A stretch of DNA of 64,000 nucleotides, taken from Caballeronia grimmiae. GTDB lineage: Bacteria; Pseudomonadota; Gammaproteobacteria; Burkholderiales; Burkholderiaceae. Of the stretch, positions 1 to 8,741 are shown piece by piece. Every line of letters starts with the position of its first letter. Position 1 is the first letter of the stretch. A model generated the notes under the pieces. It was not told the origin of the DNA. It did no database searches and saw only the letters and a list, made by a program, of their open reading frames with translations. The translations under genes and the position numbers were made by a program. Location: assembly GCF_000698555.1 (NCBI RefSeq), contig NZ_JFHE01000011.1, positions 1 to 64,000 on the forward strand, written 5' to 3'.

Positions 1-2
1 TC

Positions 3-335
3 TTCGATGTCGTCTTCGATGCGACCGGCAATCCGCGCGCGATGGAGCGCGGCTTCGAGTTCATCGCGCACGGTGGGAAGTACGTTCTGGTGTCGATCGT
101 GCCGGATCGTCTCTCGTTCGCCGATCCCGAGTTCCACAAGCGCGAAGCCACTCTACTCGCGAGCCGCAACGCGACGCCCGAGGACTTCGAGACCGTGCTC
201 GCCGCGATGCGCGCGGGCAAGGTCCCGACTGATGCGCTCAACACGCACCGCCTCACGCTCAACGACGTGCCCGAGAAGTTCTCGACGCTGCTCGATCCGA
301 AGGCGGGCGTGGTGAAGGCGATCGTCGAATGCTGA
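3..335 (+). CDS. zinc-type alcohol dehydrogenase family protein, C-terminal part
   Basis: The reading frame is open from the left edge, so only about the last 110 residues are seen. The segment begins in the Rossmann fold of a medium-chain dehydrogenase (FDATGNP, then GGKYVLVSIVP) and runs through the usual C-terminal helix-strand region ending in VVKAIVEC. It resembles sugar-acid or polyol dehydrogenases of the L-gulonate/L-galactonate 5-dehydrogenase type, but substrate cannot be judged because the zinc-binding N-terminal half is outside the window. The internal ATG at 42 is not a real start: homology continues upstream of it. The next gene is convergent, 20 bases away. Confidence 0.8.
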   Translation, partial: FDVVFDATGNPRAMERGFEFIAHGGKYVLVSIVPDRLSFADPEFHKREATLLASRNATPEDFETVLAAMRAGKVPTDALNTHRLTLNDVPEKFSTLLDPKAGVVKAIVEC

Positions 336-355
336 AGTTCGGCGGCTGAACGGCG

Positions 356-757
356 TTAGTCAGGGCGGCTGTGCGGATAGCGCGGCCGTCCCCGAGCGTC
401 GTGCCACGGCTCGGCCGTCTTGCACCAGATTTCATAGGCGGGCGGATAGAGCCCGGCTTCATCGAAGATGCCAGCCGGCACTTCGATCTCAGGCACGCCG
501 TCGAAGACGAGATAGATAGGCGAACCGCAGGCCGCGCAATGATGGCGCCGGCCTGTCGGCGAGCTTGCCCAGGCGATGGTGTCGCCGCTGACTTCCACCG
601 CATCGCGTTCGAAGATGGCATAGACGGCGAACGGCGCGCCGTGGATGCGGCGGCACGTCATGCAGTGGCAGAGATTCACCTCCTTCGGCTCCGCGAGGAC
701 GCTCACGCTGACTGCGCCGCATGCGCAGTGTCCCTGGTGAATCGGCGTTCGGTTCAT
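356..757 (-). CDS. GFA (glutathione-dependent formaldehyde-activating enzyme) family protein
   Basis: A 133-residue protein with the zinc-binding cysteine pattern of the GFA/CENP-V fold: CAC near residue 12, CHCMTC at about 30-35 and CAAC at about 74-77. The PIYLVFDG and AYEIWCKTAEPWHD segments are typical of the family. Members bind structural zinc. Formaldehyde/glutathione activity was shown only for one branch, so the catalytic role here is unproven. A GGGAG ribosome site sits about six bases before the ATG. It reads toward the partial dehydrogenase and away from the exported protein at 800-1324. Confidence 0.85.
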   Translation of the reverse strand: MNRTPIHQGHCACGAVSVSVLAEPKEVNLCHCMTCRRIHGAPFAVYAIFERDAVEVSGDTIAWASSPTGRRHHCAACGSPIYLVFDGVPEIEVPAGIFDEAGLYPPAYEIWCKTAEPWHDARGRPRYPHSRPD

Positions 758-799
758 GCGGGGCTCCCGATGTTGCCGCCCTCGCAGGATAACCCGCCC

Positions 800-1324
800 T
801 TAGCGCACGAAATACCCCCTGCCCTGCATGCAGTCGCCATAGGCGCGCCAGTAGCGGACCATCGGCGGTTCGGGCGGCGGCAGCGGCGGCATCTTCATGT
901 CGCCGCCGAGCATGGCATCCGAGGCACCCGAAGGCATCGCCACATCCGACGACGGCATCGCCGCCGATGCGCCGTGCGGCGCGGATGCGCCCGCAGCCAC
1001 CGTGGCCGAAGCGCCCGATGCCGCGACCGCAGCCGAAGCGCCGGATGCGGCGAGCGCGCCTGACGGAACCGCCGGCAGCGGCGGCTCGACCGGACGCGGC
1101 GAAGCCAGCGTGCGCGTCTCCGTCGCGCTGTGCTTCGGCGGCGTCTGTGATTCGCGCGCGACGTTGACCTTCGTCGTCTGATTGGCAAAGGCGTAGCAAG
1201 CGGCCGTGTCGACGGACTGTTGCCACGTGCTCTGACTGCGGCCGGGCAAGGTCAACGGCTGCTGTGCGAGCGCGGTGCAGGACACCGCGAGCAACGCGAA
1301 TCCCGCGTAAGTGGAAGGTTTCAT
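800..1324 (-). CDS. exported Ala/Pro-rich hypothetical protein
   Basis: Chosen start is the ATG at 1324 (MKPSTYAGFALL...), which gives a signal peptide ending near ALAQQ; a longer frame to 1438 would put 38 non-hydrophobic residues before it. The mature part has a short N-terminal region with one Cys (TAACYAF), then a long low-complexity stretch of Ala, Ser, Gly and Pro with repeated AASGASA-like units. A compact C-terminal end follows (MVRYWRAYGDCMQGRGYFVR) with a second Cys. The two Cys-containing ends could be disulfide linked in the periplasm. Function is unknown. The repeat tract looks like a flexible linker. Confidence 0.65.
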   Translation of the reverse strand: MKPSTYAGFALLAVSCTALAQQPLTLPGRSQSTWQQSVDTAACYAFANQTTKVNVARESQTPPKHSATETRTLASPRPVEPPLPAVPSGALAASGASAAVAASGASATVAAGASAPHGASAAMPSSDVAMPSGASDAMLGGDMKMPPLPPPEPPMVRYWRAYGDCMQGRGYFVR

Positions 1325-1509
1325 TGGCGTGCGTTTCCCCGATGCGGTGTTTTTAGTCGTTGCAGTCCCGCCCGCCGTTCGCTGTTCGGCGAACGGCCGC
1401 GAACCTGCGCCGGGCCTGCTTTCAAGGATACCGTGCACGCCGCTGCGCGCGCCACGCCAGAAGCACCGGCTTCTTCCGCCAAATTCGTCTTACCGGGAAA
1501 TGCGCCGCG

Positions 1510-2154
1510 TCAGAACTTCATGCCGACGCCCAGACCGAGCACCCAGGGATCGATCTTGAGCGATCCGAGATCGGCCCCGCCCGCCGACGCGCTCGTGCGC
1601 ATCCAGATCTTCTTGACGTCCGCATTGACGAAGAGTGTCTTCGTCACCTGCACGTCGACGCCCGCCTGCAGCGCGGGGCCGAAGCTGCTGCGCTTGATCG
1701 AGACGGGCGTATCGCCGGCCTTGAGCTTGTCGTTATAGAAGTACGTGTAGTTGAGACCCGCGCCGACGTAGGGCCGCACGCGTCCCTGATGATTGAAGTG
1801 ATACTGCAGCAGCAGCGTCGGCGGCAGCACCCCGACGCCGCCCAGCCCGCCGATATTCGACGTCACCTGATGCCGCGACGTCCCGAGGATGAGTTCGACG
1901 CCGATGTCATCGCGGATCATGTACGTGAAGTCGAGCTCGGGAACGATCGCGTTGTTCACATCGACGCCCAGCGAGCCGAGCGCACCGCCCGCGCTAGCTT
2001 GCGGCTGAATGCTGATGGCGCGCAATCGCACGAGGACATCGCCGGCGTGGATGCCGCCCGTCGTATCGACACTGGATGGGCCATTGTCCGCCTGCGCCGC
2101 ACCAGCGAAGAGTGCAGCGCAGGCCAGAAACATTGCTCCGAGACTTCTTCTCAT
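1510..2154 (-). CDS. OmpW family outer membrane protein
   Basis: The ATG at 2154 is preferred because it follows a GGGGAAAG ribosome site and begins a clear signal peptide (MRRSLGAMFLACAALFAGAAQAD). The 214-residue precursor shows OmpW hallmarks: an early GDVLVRLRAISIQP strand, the TYMIRDDIGVELILG strand, LLLQYHF, RPYVGAGLNYTYF, and a C-terminal beta-signal ending in GMKF. Such proteins form eight-stranded barrels with a hydrophobic channel and are often induced by redox or osmotic stress. It is divergent from the small exported protein at 2337, sharing a 182-base control region. Confidence 0.9.
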   Translation of the reverse strand: MRRSLGAMFLACAALFAGAAQADNGPSSVDTTGGIHAGDVLVRLRAISIQPQASAGGALGSLGVDVNNAIVPELDFTYMIRDDIGVELILGTSRHQVTSNIGGLGGVGVLPPTLLLQYHFNHQGRVRPYVGAGLNYTYFYNDKLKAGDTPVSIKRSSFGPALQAGVDVQVTKTLFVNADVKKIWMRTSASAGGADLGSLKIDPWVLGLGVGMKF

Positions 2155-2336
2155 TTGCTTTCCCCGTTGAAAGCCTGATTGTCCGGGGGGCAAGCGAACG
2201 AGCTTTTGATGGCCGACAAAACACCGTTTCAGCCGATAGACGCACAACGCGCAACATTGCGCAACGACAAACAACGTGCGCGGCAGGACCGGTGTTTGCT
2301 TCGAAACAACAAACCGCAGAACATAGGGAGGACGAG

Positions 2337-2681
2337 ATGAGACCCATATCGACAATGCTCGGCGGCGTCGCGGCGATGCTCGTCGCCGGCACGTTCACGA
2401 TGACCGCGAGCGCACAGAATCCGACGGCCACGCCGACGCCGAAGCCGTCCGGGCAGCAGCAAACGCAACCGAATTCACCGAAGCCAAGCCGGCTCGATAC
2501 CGACAGCACGCCGGCTTATCAGGAGCGCAACGTCACGCCGCCGGGCCATGCGGCCACTGCCGCAAGCGGTGCGTTGAAAACGGACCCGGGAAAGACATCG
2601 GCGGGAAAGGAGCCGCCGCCGAAGCGGCCCAATGGCATCGGCTTCGACACCGATGCGGGGAGCATGGGCAAGAAGCCCTGA
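2337..2681 (+). CDS. small exported hypothetical protein
   Basis: The start at 2337 follows an excellent AGGGAGGA ribosome site. The 114-residue product has a signal peptide (MRPISTMLGGVAAMLVAG... ending near TASAQN) and a hydrophilic mature part rich in Pro, Thr and Lys (PTATPTPKPSG, DPGKTSAGKEPPPKRP). No Cys is present. The closing RPNGIGFDTDAGSMGKKP and the TPPGHAATAASG motif resemble small periplasmic proteins common in Burkholderia, but no function is known to me. It is divergent from the OmpW gene and may share its control region. Confidence 0.75.
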   Translation: MRPISTMLGGVAAMLVAGTFTMTASAQNPTATPTPKPSGQQQTQPNSPKPSRLDTDSTPAYQERNVTPPGHAATAASGALKTDPGKTSAGKEPPPKRPNGIGFDTDAGSMGKKP

Positions 2682-2718
2682 GCCTTGATCGATGCAAGCG
2701 GCGCGTTGCCGCTTGCGC

Positions 2719-3327
2719 TTACTTCTTTTCCGGCCAGGGCCACGTCGCGTAGCGCGACGGCTCCGTCTTCGCGTTCACTTCCTTCTTGACGCTCGGCTCA
2801 ACCGGCTTGCGCTTGGGCGCAGTCGCCTCCGTCTTCGCTTCGGCCGATGGCGATGGCGCTGGCGCGGGCGTTGAAGATGACGATGGCGATGCCGTCGATT
2901 CAAGCGCCGCTGGATGCGCAGGCGCGGCGCTCTCGGCGATTTCCGGCACGTCCTCGCCGAACCACGGCACTTCCGCGCGCCGCTCTTCGACGTAAGAGCG
3001 CCAGCCCGCCGCGTTGTCATCGAAGAGATCGGATTTGACCGTGCTCGCGAGCATCGGGCGATTGAGCGTCTCGTCGAGCAGCGCCTTTGGCCAGATGAAG
3101 AACGCACCGGATGCGCGCCGGATGAAATCGCGCGGCGTCATGCGCTGATCGACGAAGCCGAGCAGCGTGAAGCTCGCGAGCGCGTCGTTGCCGCGAACCG
3201 CATCGCCGATGCTCGCGTAATCGTCGGCGCATTGGCTCAGGCAGAAGACCGTTTCGAGCACATCGCCGAGATGCAGCAGCAGTGCGCGGCGTTCGTAGGG
3301 TTCTTGCGTGGCGGCCTCTTTCGTCAT
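2719..3327 (-). CDS. hypothetical protein, last gene of the reductase/extensin operon
   Basis: The frame extends back to 3615, overlapping the extensin-like gene. The ATG at 3327 has a GGAAGAG ribosome site at good distance and is preferred; ATGs at 3393 and 3426 lack one. The 202-residue protein has an acidic helical N-terminal domain (ERRALLLHLGDVLETVFCLS, then FIRRASGAFFIWPKALLDETL). Its last 70 or so residues are low complexity, Ala/Pro/Ser then Lys-rich, closing in YATWPWPEKK. I do not recognise the domain. The gene lies 110 bases after the extensin-like gene and probably shares its transcript. Confidence 0.65.
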   Translation of the reverse strand: MTKEAATQEPYERRALLLHLGDVLETVFCLSQCADDYASIGDAVRGNDALASFTLLGFVDQRMTPRDFIRRASGAFFIWPKALLDETLNRPMLASTVKSDLFDDNAAGWRSYVEERRAEVPWFGEDVPEIAESAAPAHPAALESTASPSSSSTPAPAPSPSAEAKTEATAPKRKPVEPSVKKEVNAKTEPSRYATWPWPEKK

Positions 3328-3436
3328 TCGCTCTTCCGTTTCGTAAAGGGTGAACAAGGGCGAGCGCCGGTCATGCTCGAGCGCCGCATTCATGACGATT
3401 CTAGCGAACCTGAAGCCGCGCGCCATCTGACGCGTT

Positions 3437-4156
3437 TCATCGGCAGATTCGATACGGTCCCATGTCCACGTGAAAGTGCGTTCTGTGCAGCGCGTTGTAG
3501 TCGGGACCGAGCGTCGTATCGAACGAACGGCACGCGCCGTCATGGACGCGGCGCAGAAAGTCCGCGTCGAGCGAACCTGCGTCGTTCCAGTCGTTGAGCG
3601 TGATGCGCCGGCCATCCGCGAGGACGAAGCCCGTCAGGTCGATGGCGTTCGCGCTCGCGTGCTGGCTCAGCGCCGCGTCTTTCTGATGATTCACATTGCG
3701 GCACGCATAGCTGCCGACATGCTCGATGCGCGCGACGCGCTTGCCGAACACTTCGATCGCTGCGGGCTGAAGATACTGATGCTCGAAGAACGCCATGCCG
3801 ACCGCGAGCGGACACGTCGCGAGAAAAGGCGCGCTGAAGCGCACGTCCTCCGACTGCGACACGCGCACCACGTCTTTCAGTTCACAGCCGCCTGCGCCGG
3901 TCGTATCGGCCATTGGCCGATAGGCGAAGCCGGATTGCGCGAGCGCGGCGTCGCACAGTTGCGCGTCATGCGTCGTGCGCCAGAGCTTGTACGCGGTGAG
4001 CGGGCCGCGCGCGGCGCGCACATCGAGCGGAGCAAACGGATCGTATTGCTCGGGCACGGCGATGCGCCGCGAATACACGGCATAGCCGAAGCCCAGCGCC
4101 GCGACGAACGCCAGCAACAACAGCCATCCGGCGATTCGCGCGATCATCGCCGGCAC
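3437..4156 (-). CDS. extensin-like C-terminal domain protein
   Basis: A 239-residue protein with an N-terminal membrane anchor (about residues 8-27) followed by the bacterial extensin-like domain. Typical features are CELKDVVRV near 90, a Cys-rich core (ATCPLAVG, GSYACRNVN), the HASANAIDLTGF metal-site-like motif, RRVHDGACRSF and the terminal LHRTHFHVDMGPYRICR. The conserved His and Asp residues resemble D-Ala-D-Ala peptidase folds, so a cell-wall role in the periplasm is plausible but unproven. It starts six bases after the FAD reductase stop, so the two are almost certainly co-transcribed. Confidence 0.85.
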   Translation of the reverse strand: MPAMIARIAGWLLLLAFVAALGFGYAVYSRRIAVPEQYDPFAPLDVRAARGPLTAYKLWRTTHDAQLCDAALAQSGFAYRPMADTTGAGGCELKDVVRVSQSEDVRFSAPFLATCPLAVGMAFFEHQYLQPAAIEVFGKRVARIEHVGSYACRNVNHQKDAALSQHASANAIDLTGFVLADGRRITLNDWNDAGSLDADFLRRVHDGACRSFDTTLGPDYNALHRTHFHVDMGPYRICR

Positions 4157-4162
4157 CGCGTT

Positions 4163-5206
4163 TTATCCGGCTGCACTGGCCTGCACGCGTTCGGCGAGTT
4201 TGGCGTCGTAACTCGAATGGACATGCACGCGCTTCTTGTCCGGATACGCATACGCATAAGCCTTGCGCAACGCAAGCGATGCTTCGTGGAACCCCGACAG
4301 AATCAGCTTCTGCTTGTTCGGATACTGCGCGATATCGCCGACCGCGAAGATGCCCGGACGCGACGATTCGTAGTTCGAAGTATCGACTTCGATGCGCCCG
4401 CCGCGTATATCGAGGTTCCACTCGGCGATCGGCCCGAGATCCGCGACCAGCCCGTACAGCACGAGCAGCTTGTCGGCGGGGATGTCCGTCGTCCCGTCGA
4501 TGTGCTTGATGCGCACGGCGCGCAGCGCGTTATCAGGGGCGTCGAGCGAATCGATCATGCCGACGACGAAGTCCATCTCGCCCGCTTCGACCTTGCTTTT
4601 CATCGCCGCCACCGATGCCGCCGCCGCCGAGAATCCGTTGCGCCGATGCACGAGCGTCAGCTTGCGCGCGACGCCGCTTAGCGCGAGCGCCCAGTCGAGC
4701 GCCGAATCGCCGCCGCCCGCAATCACGACGTCGCGATCGCGGAAGTCGTCGATGCGCGGCACGCTGTAATGCACGTCGCGATCTTCGAGCGCATCCGCCT
4801 GCGCCACCAGCAGGCGCTGCGGCACGAACGCACCGTTGCCGGCTGCGATCAGAATGGCGGCCACGTCGAACACGAGGCCCTGCTCGGTGTGCACGGTCCA
4901 GCGATGATCTTCGCGCTGAACCACCGTCTGCACGCGCTGCGAGAGATGGATCGGCACATCGAACGGCCGGATCTGCGTCATCAGCCGATCGACGAGTTCG
5001 CGCGCCGTGCATGATGGAATCGCGGGAATGTCGTAGATCGGCTTGTCAGGGTACAGCTCGATGCATTGCCCGCCGATACGCCCGAGCGCATCGACGATAT
5101 GGCACGAAAGCCCGATGACGCCCGCCTCGAACGCCGCGAAAAGGCCCACGGGGCCCGCGCCTATGATCAGTACGTCGGTGCGAATGGGGCTGCTTTGTGG
5201 TTCCAT
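4163..5206 (-). CDS. thioredoxin-reductase-like ferredoxin/flavodoxin--NADP(+) reductase
   Basis: 347 residues from the ATG at 5206. It has the FAD-binding GAGPVGLFAAFEAG motif near residue 16, GRIGGQCIELYPDKPIYDIP, a second dinucleotide fold GGGDSALDWALAL near 160 and the C-terminal FAVGDIAQYP FAD motif. It lacks the CxxC redox pair of true thioredoxin reductases. This combination marks the TrxR-like FNR (type 2) that passes electrons between NADPH and ferredoxin or flavodoxin in the cytoplasm. It is the first gene of an operon with the extensin-like protein. Alternative names in related genomes are simply NAD(P)/FAD-dependent oxidoreductase. Confidence 0.88.
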   Translation of the reverse strand: MEPQSSPIRTDVLIIGAGPVGLFAAFEAGVIGLSCHIVDALGRIGGQCIELYPDKPIYDIPAIPSCTARELVDRLMTQIRPFDVPIHLSQRVQTVVQREDHRWTVHTEQGLVFDVAAILIAAGNGAFVPQRLLVAQADALEDRDVHYSVPRIDDFRDRDVVIAGGGDSALDWALALSGVARKLTLVHRRNGFSAAAASVAAMKSKVEAGEMDFVVGMIDSLDAPDNALRAVRIKHIDGTTDIPADKLLVLYGLVADLGPIAEWNLDIRGGRIEVDTSNYESSRPGIFAVGDIAQYPNKQKLILSGFHEASLALRKAYAYAYPDKKRVHVHSSYDAKLAERVQASAAG

Positions 5207-5344
5207 GTGATCGTTTTCCGTAAATGCGGCTGTGCATGCCGTTTCGCTTTTGCACAGCATTCTTCGGTCACGATACAGAAAGCGTTCGCACCGGGCAACG
5301 AAGCCCCTGCCCGCCAAGCGGCGATTGCTCGCTCGCTTTGGCTA

Positions 5345-5720
5345 GCGGCGTTGAAAGCGGCGATGCCAGAGGGCGTCGTGCCGTGGAATCAGAGCGCCTG
5401 GAAGTACGGCGCGGGAATGTCGGGCAGGATCAGCGCCCTCCTTCCGTGCGAGGGCCGAAGCGCGCGTAATACGCGGGATCGTCAAGCACGACGCATCGCG
5501 CCGCGCCCGACGCCCGCAGTCGCGAGAGCGCGTCTCGTGCCAGCGCGCTGCCGTTGCCCTGCCGCTGACGCATCGGCGCGACTGAAAGCGGCCCGAGCCC
5601 GAACCATCGTTCATCGCGGCCGTCGATCAGCACCGGCGACAGCGCCACCATCGACACGGACAAGCGCCCGGCTGCACGAAGCGCATCGACGATCAAGAAA
5701 GGCAGCAGCCGTCACCGCAT
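5345..5720 (-). pseudogene. degenerate GNAT N-acetyltransferase remnant
   Basis: Reading the minus strand, a TTG-started stretch at 5696 gives the acetyl-CoA-binding half of a GNAT enzyme (WFGLGPLSVAP, RQRQGNGSALARDAL, CVVLDDPAYYARFG). The frame closes at 5430. Shifting frame just before that stop recovers the family's normal continuation (LILPDIPAPYFQAL), after which a TGA interrupts the same frame and a further recognisable piece (FHGTTPSGIAAFN) follows. The usual first 40 or so residues are missing, a stop lies just upstream, and about ten residues before SPVLIDG seem deleted. The gene therefore has at least three lesions and is not functional. Confidence 0.7.
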
Positions 5721-5755
5721 CGCCGGCTGCTCGCATCGGATGTCGAACGCCATGC

Positions 5756-6559
5756 TCACTGCTTGGTCAACTCTCGCGCATAGTAGTTCGAAGCCGCGTC
5801 GATTTCTTCGGGCGTCATGTTGCGCGCGACGTTGCGCATGACTTCGTTGATGTCGTTCGTGCGCGTGCCGTTGGCGAACGCGATCAGTTGCGACTTTGTG
5901 TAAGCCGCCGGCAGGCCATCGATCCACGGACTGCCCGCCTTGTTGTCGATGCCGCCATGACACGCCGCGCACGGCGCGATGTTGCGCATCGGCGCACCGT
6001 GCGAAACGATCGTCGGCGCCAGCGCATCGCTCACCTTGCGCTGCGCGGGCGGCCTCGGCAGGCTCGCGTAATAGGCGGCGAGATCGCGCATGTCCTGATC
6101 GCTCAGGTTGACGGACATCGGCGACATCACCGCGTTGTTGCGCGCGCCCGTCTGAAAATCGATCAGTTGCTTGTAGATGACCGATGCATACTGCCCCGCG
6201 AGATTCGGCGAATTCGCCTCGCTCATGCCGCGTTCGCCGTGACACATCGTGCATCGCAGGGCGAGCGTCGCACCGCGCCCGATCGAATTCGCGCTCGCGT
6301 TGACGAGCAGTTGCGGCGTCACTTCGACAGCACTGAGCTTGCGTTTCGGCTCGACGTTCGTGTCGCCCGAATACCAGTTGCGCGGCACGCCCGCGGCGCT
6401 GCAGATCGCATTCCAGATGCCGGTGAACGACGCATCGCGCTGAACGGATGGCAGCCACACGAAGCCGATCACCGCCGATACCACCGCGATGCCGATCGTC
6501 CCGAGCACGCTGGTCGCGAACCAGCGATTGCGGAAGGTGAAGAGGCGCTCGTCGCTCAT
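5756..6559 (-). CDS. membrane-anchored diheme cytochrome c (c4-like), oxidase cluster
   Basis: 267 residues. An N-terminal transmembrane helix (about residues 12-35) is followed by two c-type heme motifs, CTMCH near 103 and CAACH near 198, spaced as in cytochrome c4 duplications. Predicted axial methionines are present (VMSPMSVNLSDQDM; MRNVARNMTPEEI). The ATG overlaps the stop of the oxidase subunit I gene by four bases (ATGA), so translation is coupled. It most likely hands electrons to the adjacent ba3-type oxidase in the periplasm. It is the last gene of the six-gene cluster. Confidence 0.88.
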   Translation of the reverse strand: MSDERLFTFRNRWFATSVLGTIGIAVVSAVIGFVWLPSVQRDASFTGIWNAICSAAGVPRNWYSGDTNVEPKRKLSAVEVTPQLLVNASANSIGRGATLALRCTMCHGERGMSEANSPNLAGQYASVIYKQLIDFQTGARNNAVMSPMSVNLSDQDMRDLAAYYASLPRPPAQRKVSDALAPTIVSHGAPMRNIAPCAACHGGIDNKAGSPWIDGLPAAYTKSQLIAFANGTRTNDINEVMRNVARNMTPEEIDAASNYYARELTKQ

Positions 6560-8181
6560 CGCTGCGCTCCGATGGGAACGGCGGGCACCGATGTGTCCGA
6601 GCGTGCGAGAAGCTGCGCAATCGGATAGCCGTAGTTGACGAGCGTGAGGCCGATCATCAGCGCAAGCCAGAGCGCGAAGCTGTTCAGCGCGACCGGTATC
6701 GTGCGCGGCTCATGCACCGCGCGGCTGAACGTGTACTGCTCGACGCTCACCTGCGGCGCCCGATGTCCGCGTATCAGCACGACGAAGAACAGCACCGCCG
6801 ACACGACGAGAACGAAGCCGCCGATCACCGACATGATGACCGATGCCGCCTGATGCGCAATCTGCGGATCGCCGTAGTCATAGAACGCCATGCGGCGCGG
6901 CATACCGAGAATGCCGGTGTAATGCCAGGGGAACGTCAGCACGATCATGCCGATGAACCACAGCCACAGTTGCCAGCGCATCAGGCGGATGCTTTGCAGC
7001 GCGCGCCCGGTGAGATGCGGCCACAGATCGTAGGCGATCGCGAAGTACATGATGACGATTGCGCCCGCGAAAATCAGGTGGAAGTGGCCGGTGACCCATT
7101 GCGTGTTGTGCACGGTCGAATCGAGCTGATAACTCATGTTGATGAGGCCGCCCGCTCCGCCGAAGCCCAGCATCACGAACGAGAACGCGACGGCGAGCAT
7201 CATCGGATTGCTCCACGGCAGCGCCTTGACCCAGCCGAACGCGCCCTTGCCGCCGCGCAGCCGCGCCGCGATCTCCACCGATGCGCAGATGGTGAACACG
7301 GTCAGAAGCGTCGGCACGGCGACGAGCGCGGTGAACACCGAGTGCATGAACTTGAAGCCCGAGCCCACTTGCGGATCGGCGAACAGGTGGTGAATGCCGA
7401 TCGGCATCGAGACCACGAGGAAGAGAATGAACGAGATGCGCGCCATCGCATCGCTATAGAGGCGTCCGCCGATGGCGCGCGGGATGATCGTGTAATACGC
7501 GATATACGCGGGCATCAGCCAGAAATAGACGATCGCGTGCAGCGTCCAGGAGAAGAAGACGCGCGCGAGGCCGGCGTCGATCGTGGACTTCCAGCCGAGC
7601 GCGACCGGCAGAATCATAAAGAGCACTTCGATCGCCGCGCCCACCGCCGTCCAGCCCCACAGATAAGCGCCCGCGACGGTGGCGAACATCGGCAGCGGCA
7701 CGGTCCTGCCGCGATTGTCCCGTTTCCATGCGTGCAGGTTCACCGACATCAGCGCGACCCAGATCCACGATCCGACCACGACGAGCACCACGCCGAGGTA
7801 ATAGAACGCGCTGCCGATCATCGGCGGATAGAACGTGTAGAGCACGGAGGCGAGGCCCATTGCGACCGGAATCATCGCCATGACGGAACCCACCGCGACG
7901 AGCCAGAAGCCGATCCACGCCCAGCGCAGTCCCACGAGCGCGCGCTTGAGCGACAGTTCCGTCACCGCGTAGCCGAAGCCCATCGCGATGAGCGTCGGGA
8001 ACACGTAGCCCATAGCGGAACCATGAGCCGTCACCGAGCGATAGTAGATCTCGGGATTCTGCAGCCCCGCGAAAAGCGGGCTGCGCGCGAACATCTGCCA
8101 CGCGCCGAGCAGGAGCGCGACGCCGAACGCGATGAACGCAAGCCAAAAGTGCGCGAGGATGAGGCGCTTGCTATTTAACAC
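6556..8181 (-). CDS. ba3-type (B-family) heme-copper oxidase subunit I
   Basis: 541 residues with 12 or more predicted membrane helices. Conserved ligands are all visible: the low-spin heme His in TAHGSAMGYVF, HAIVYFWLMPAY with the copper-B His and the cross-linked Tyr four residues later, the HH pair in IGIHHLFADP, and the HFH heme pair in QWVTGHFHLIF. The HxxxY arrangement identifies a B-family oxygen reductase rather than a nitric oxide reductase, which lacks that Tyr. Its start overlaps the subunit II stop by 11 bases. Such oxidases have high oxygen affinity and pump protons through a single channel. Confidence 0.93.
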   Translation of the reverse strand: MLNSKRLILAHFWLAFIAFGVALLLGAWQMFARSPLFAGLQNPEIYYRSVTAHGSAMGYVFPTLIAMGFGYAVTELSLKRALVGLRWAWIGFWLVAVGSVMAMIPVAMGLASVLYTFYPPMIGSAFYYLGVVLVVVGSWIWVALMSVNLHAWKRDNRGRTVPLPMFATVAGAYLWGWTAVGAAIEVLFMILPVALGWKSTIDAGLARVFFSWTLHAIVYFWLMPAYIAYYTIIPRAIGGRLYSDAMARISFILFLVVSMPIGIHHLFADPQVGSGFKFMHSVFTALVAVPTLLTVFTICASVEIAARLRGGKGAFGWVKALPWSNPMMLAVAFSFVMLGFGGAGGLINMSYQLDSTVHNTQWVTGHFHLIFAGAIVIMYFAIAYDLWPHLTGRALQSIRLMRWQLWLWFIGMIVLTFPWHYTGILGMPRRMAFYDYGDPQIAHQAASVIMSVIGGFVLVVSAVLFFVVLIRGHRAPQVSVEQYTFSRAVHEPRTIPVALNSFALWLALMIGLTLVNYGYPIAQLLARSDTSVPAVPIGAQR

Positions 8182-8737
8182 AGGACAGTCTCCGCGAATC
8201 GGCCGGCAGCTTGTCGGCCATCTGCATGAACTCGGTGCGATCGATCACCTTCACATGCGCCCACATGCCGTGATGCCCGACGCCGCAGAACTCGTGGCAC
8301 GGCATCAGATGGTCGCCGGGTTCGTCGAACGTGGTCTTGAAGGTCGACACATACCCCGGCTCCAGCATCGAATTGATGTTCGTCTTCGTGATGAGAAAGC
8401 CATGCACGACATCCGAACTCGTCGCGCGGAACGTGACCGGGACGCCGGCGGGCACGAGCAGGCATTGCGGCGTGAACGAGTACTGCTGCGCCACGACACG
8501 CACCGTCACCGAGCCGTCCGCTTCCGGCGCGGTGCCGAGATTGCTTTCGATGAATTCGCCGGACACGTGCAGCGTTTCGGGCCGCACGGTTTCGACGCGC
8601 GACGGCGGCATCATCGCCCAGTGCAGGCCGGTGTAGACCACCATCGCCACGAGCACGACGACGATCGCGATGACGAGCATCGCCCAGCGTTTTTCGACGC
8701 GCTCGGCGACTTCGTGTGAATGCGGATTGATGGCCAT
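8171..8737 (-). CDS. heme-copper oxidase subunit II with CuA centre
   Basis: 188 residues from the ATG at 8737. One membrane helix (about residues 18-38) leads into a periplasmic cupredoxin domain. The binuclear CuA ligands are complete: an upstream His in SDVVHGFLI and the CHEFCGVGHHGM cluster near the C-terminus, with Cys, Cys, His and Met. The short single-helix form matches B-family oxidase subunit II. It accepts electrons from cytochrome c, presumably those encoded in the same cluster. It lies five bases after the IIa-like gene and overlaps subunit I. Confidence 0.93.
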   Translation of the reverse strand: MAINPHSHEVAERVEKRWAMLVIAIVVVLVAMVVYTGLHWAMMPPSRVETVRPETLHVSGEFIESNLGTAPEADGSVTVRVVAQQYSFTPQCLLVPAGVPVTFRATSSDVVHGFLITKTNINSMLEPGYVSTFKTTFDEPGDHLMPCHEFCGVGHHGMWAHVKVIDRTEFMQMADKLPADSRRLSCVK

Positions 8738-8741
8738 AAAT

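Noticed and set aside
5066-6628. 520-codon plus-strand frame opposite the reductase, GNAT remnant and diheme cytochrome
   Set aside because: Spans three unrelated minus-strand features and shows only Arg-rich shadow sequence.
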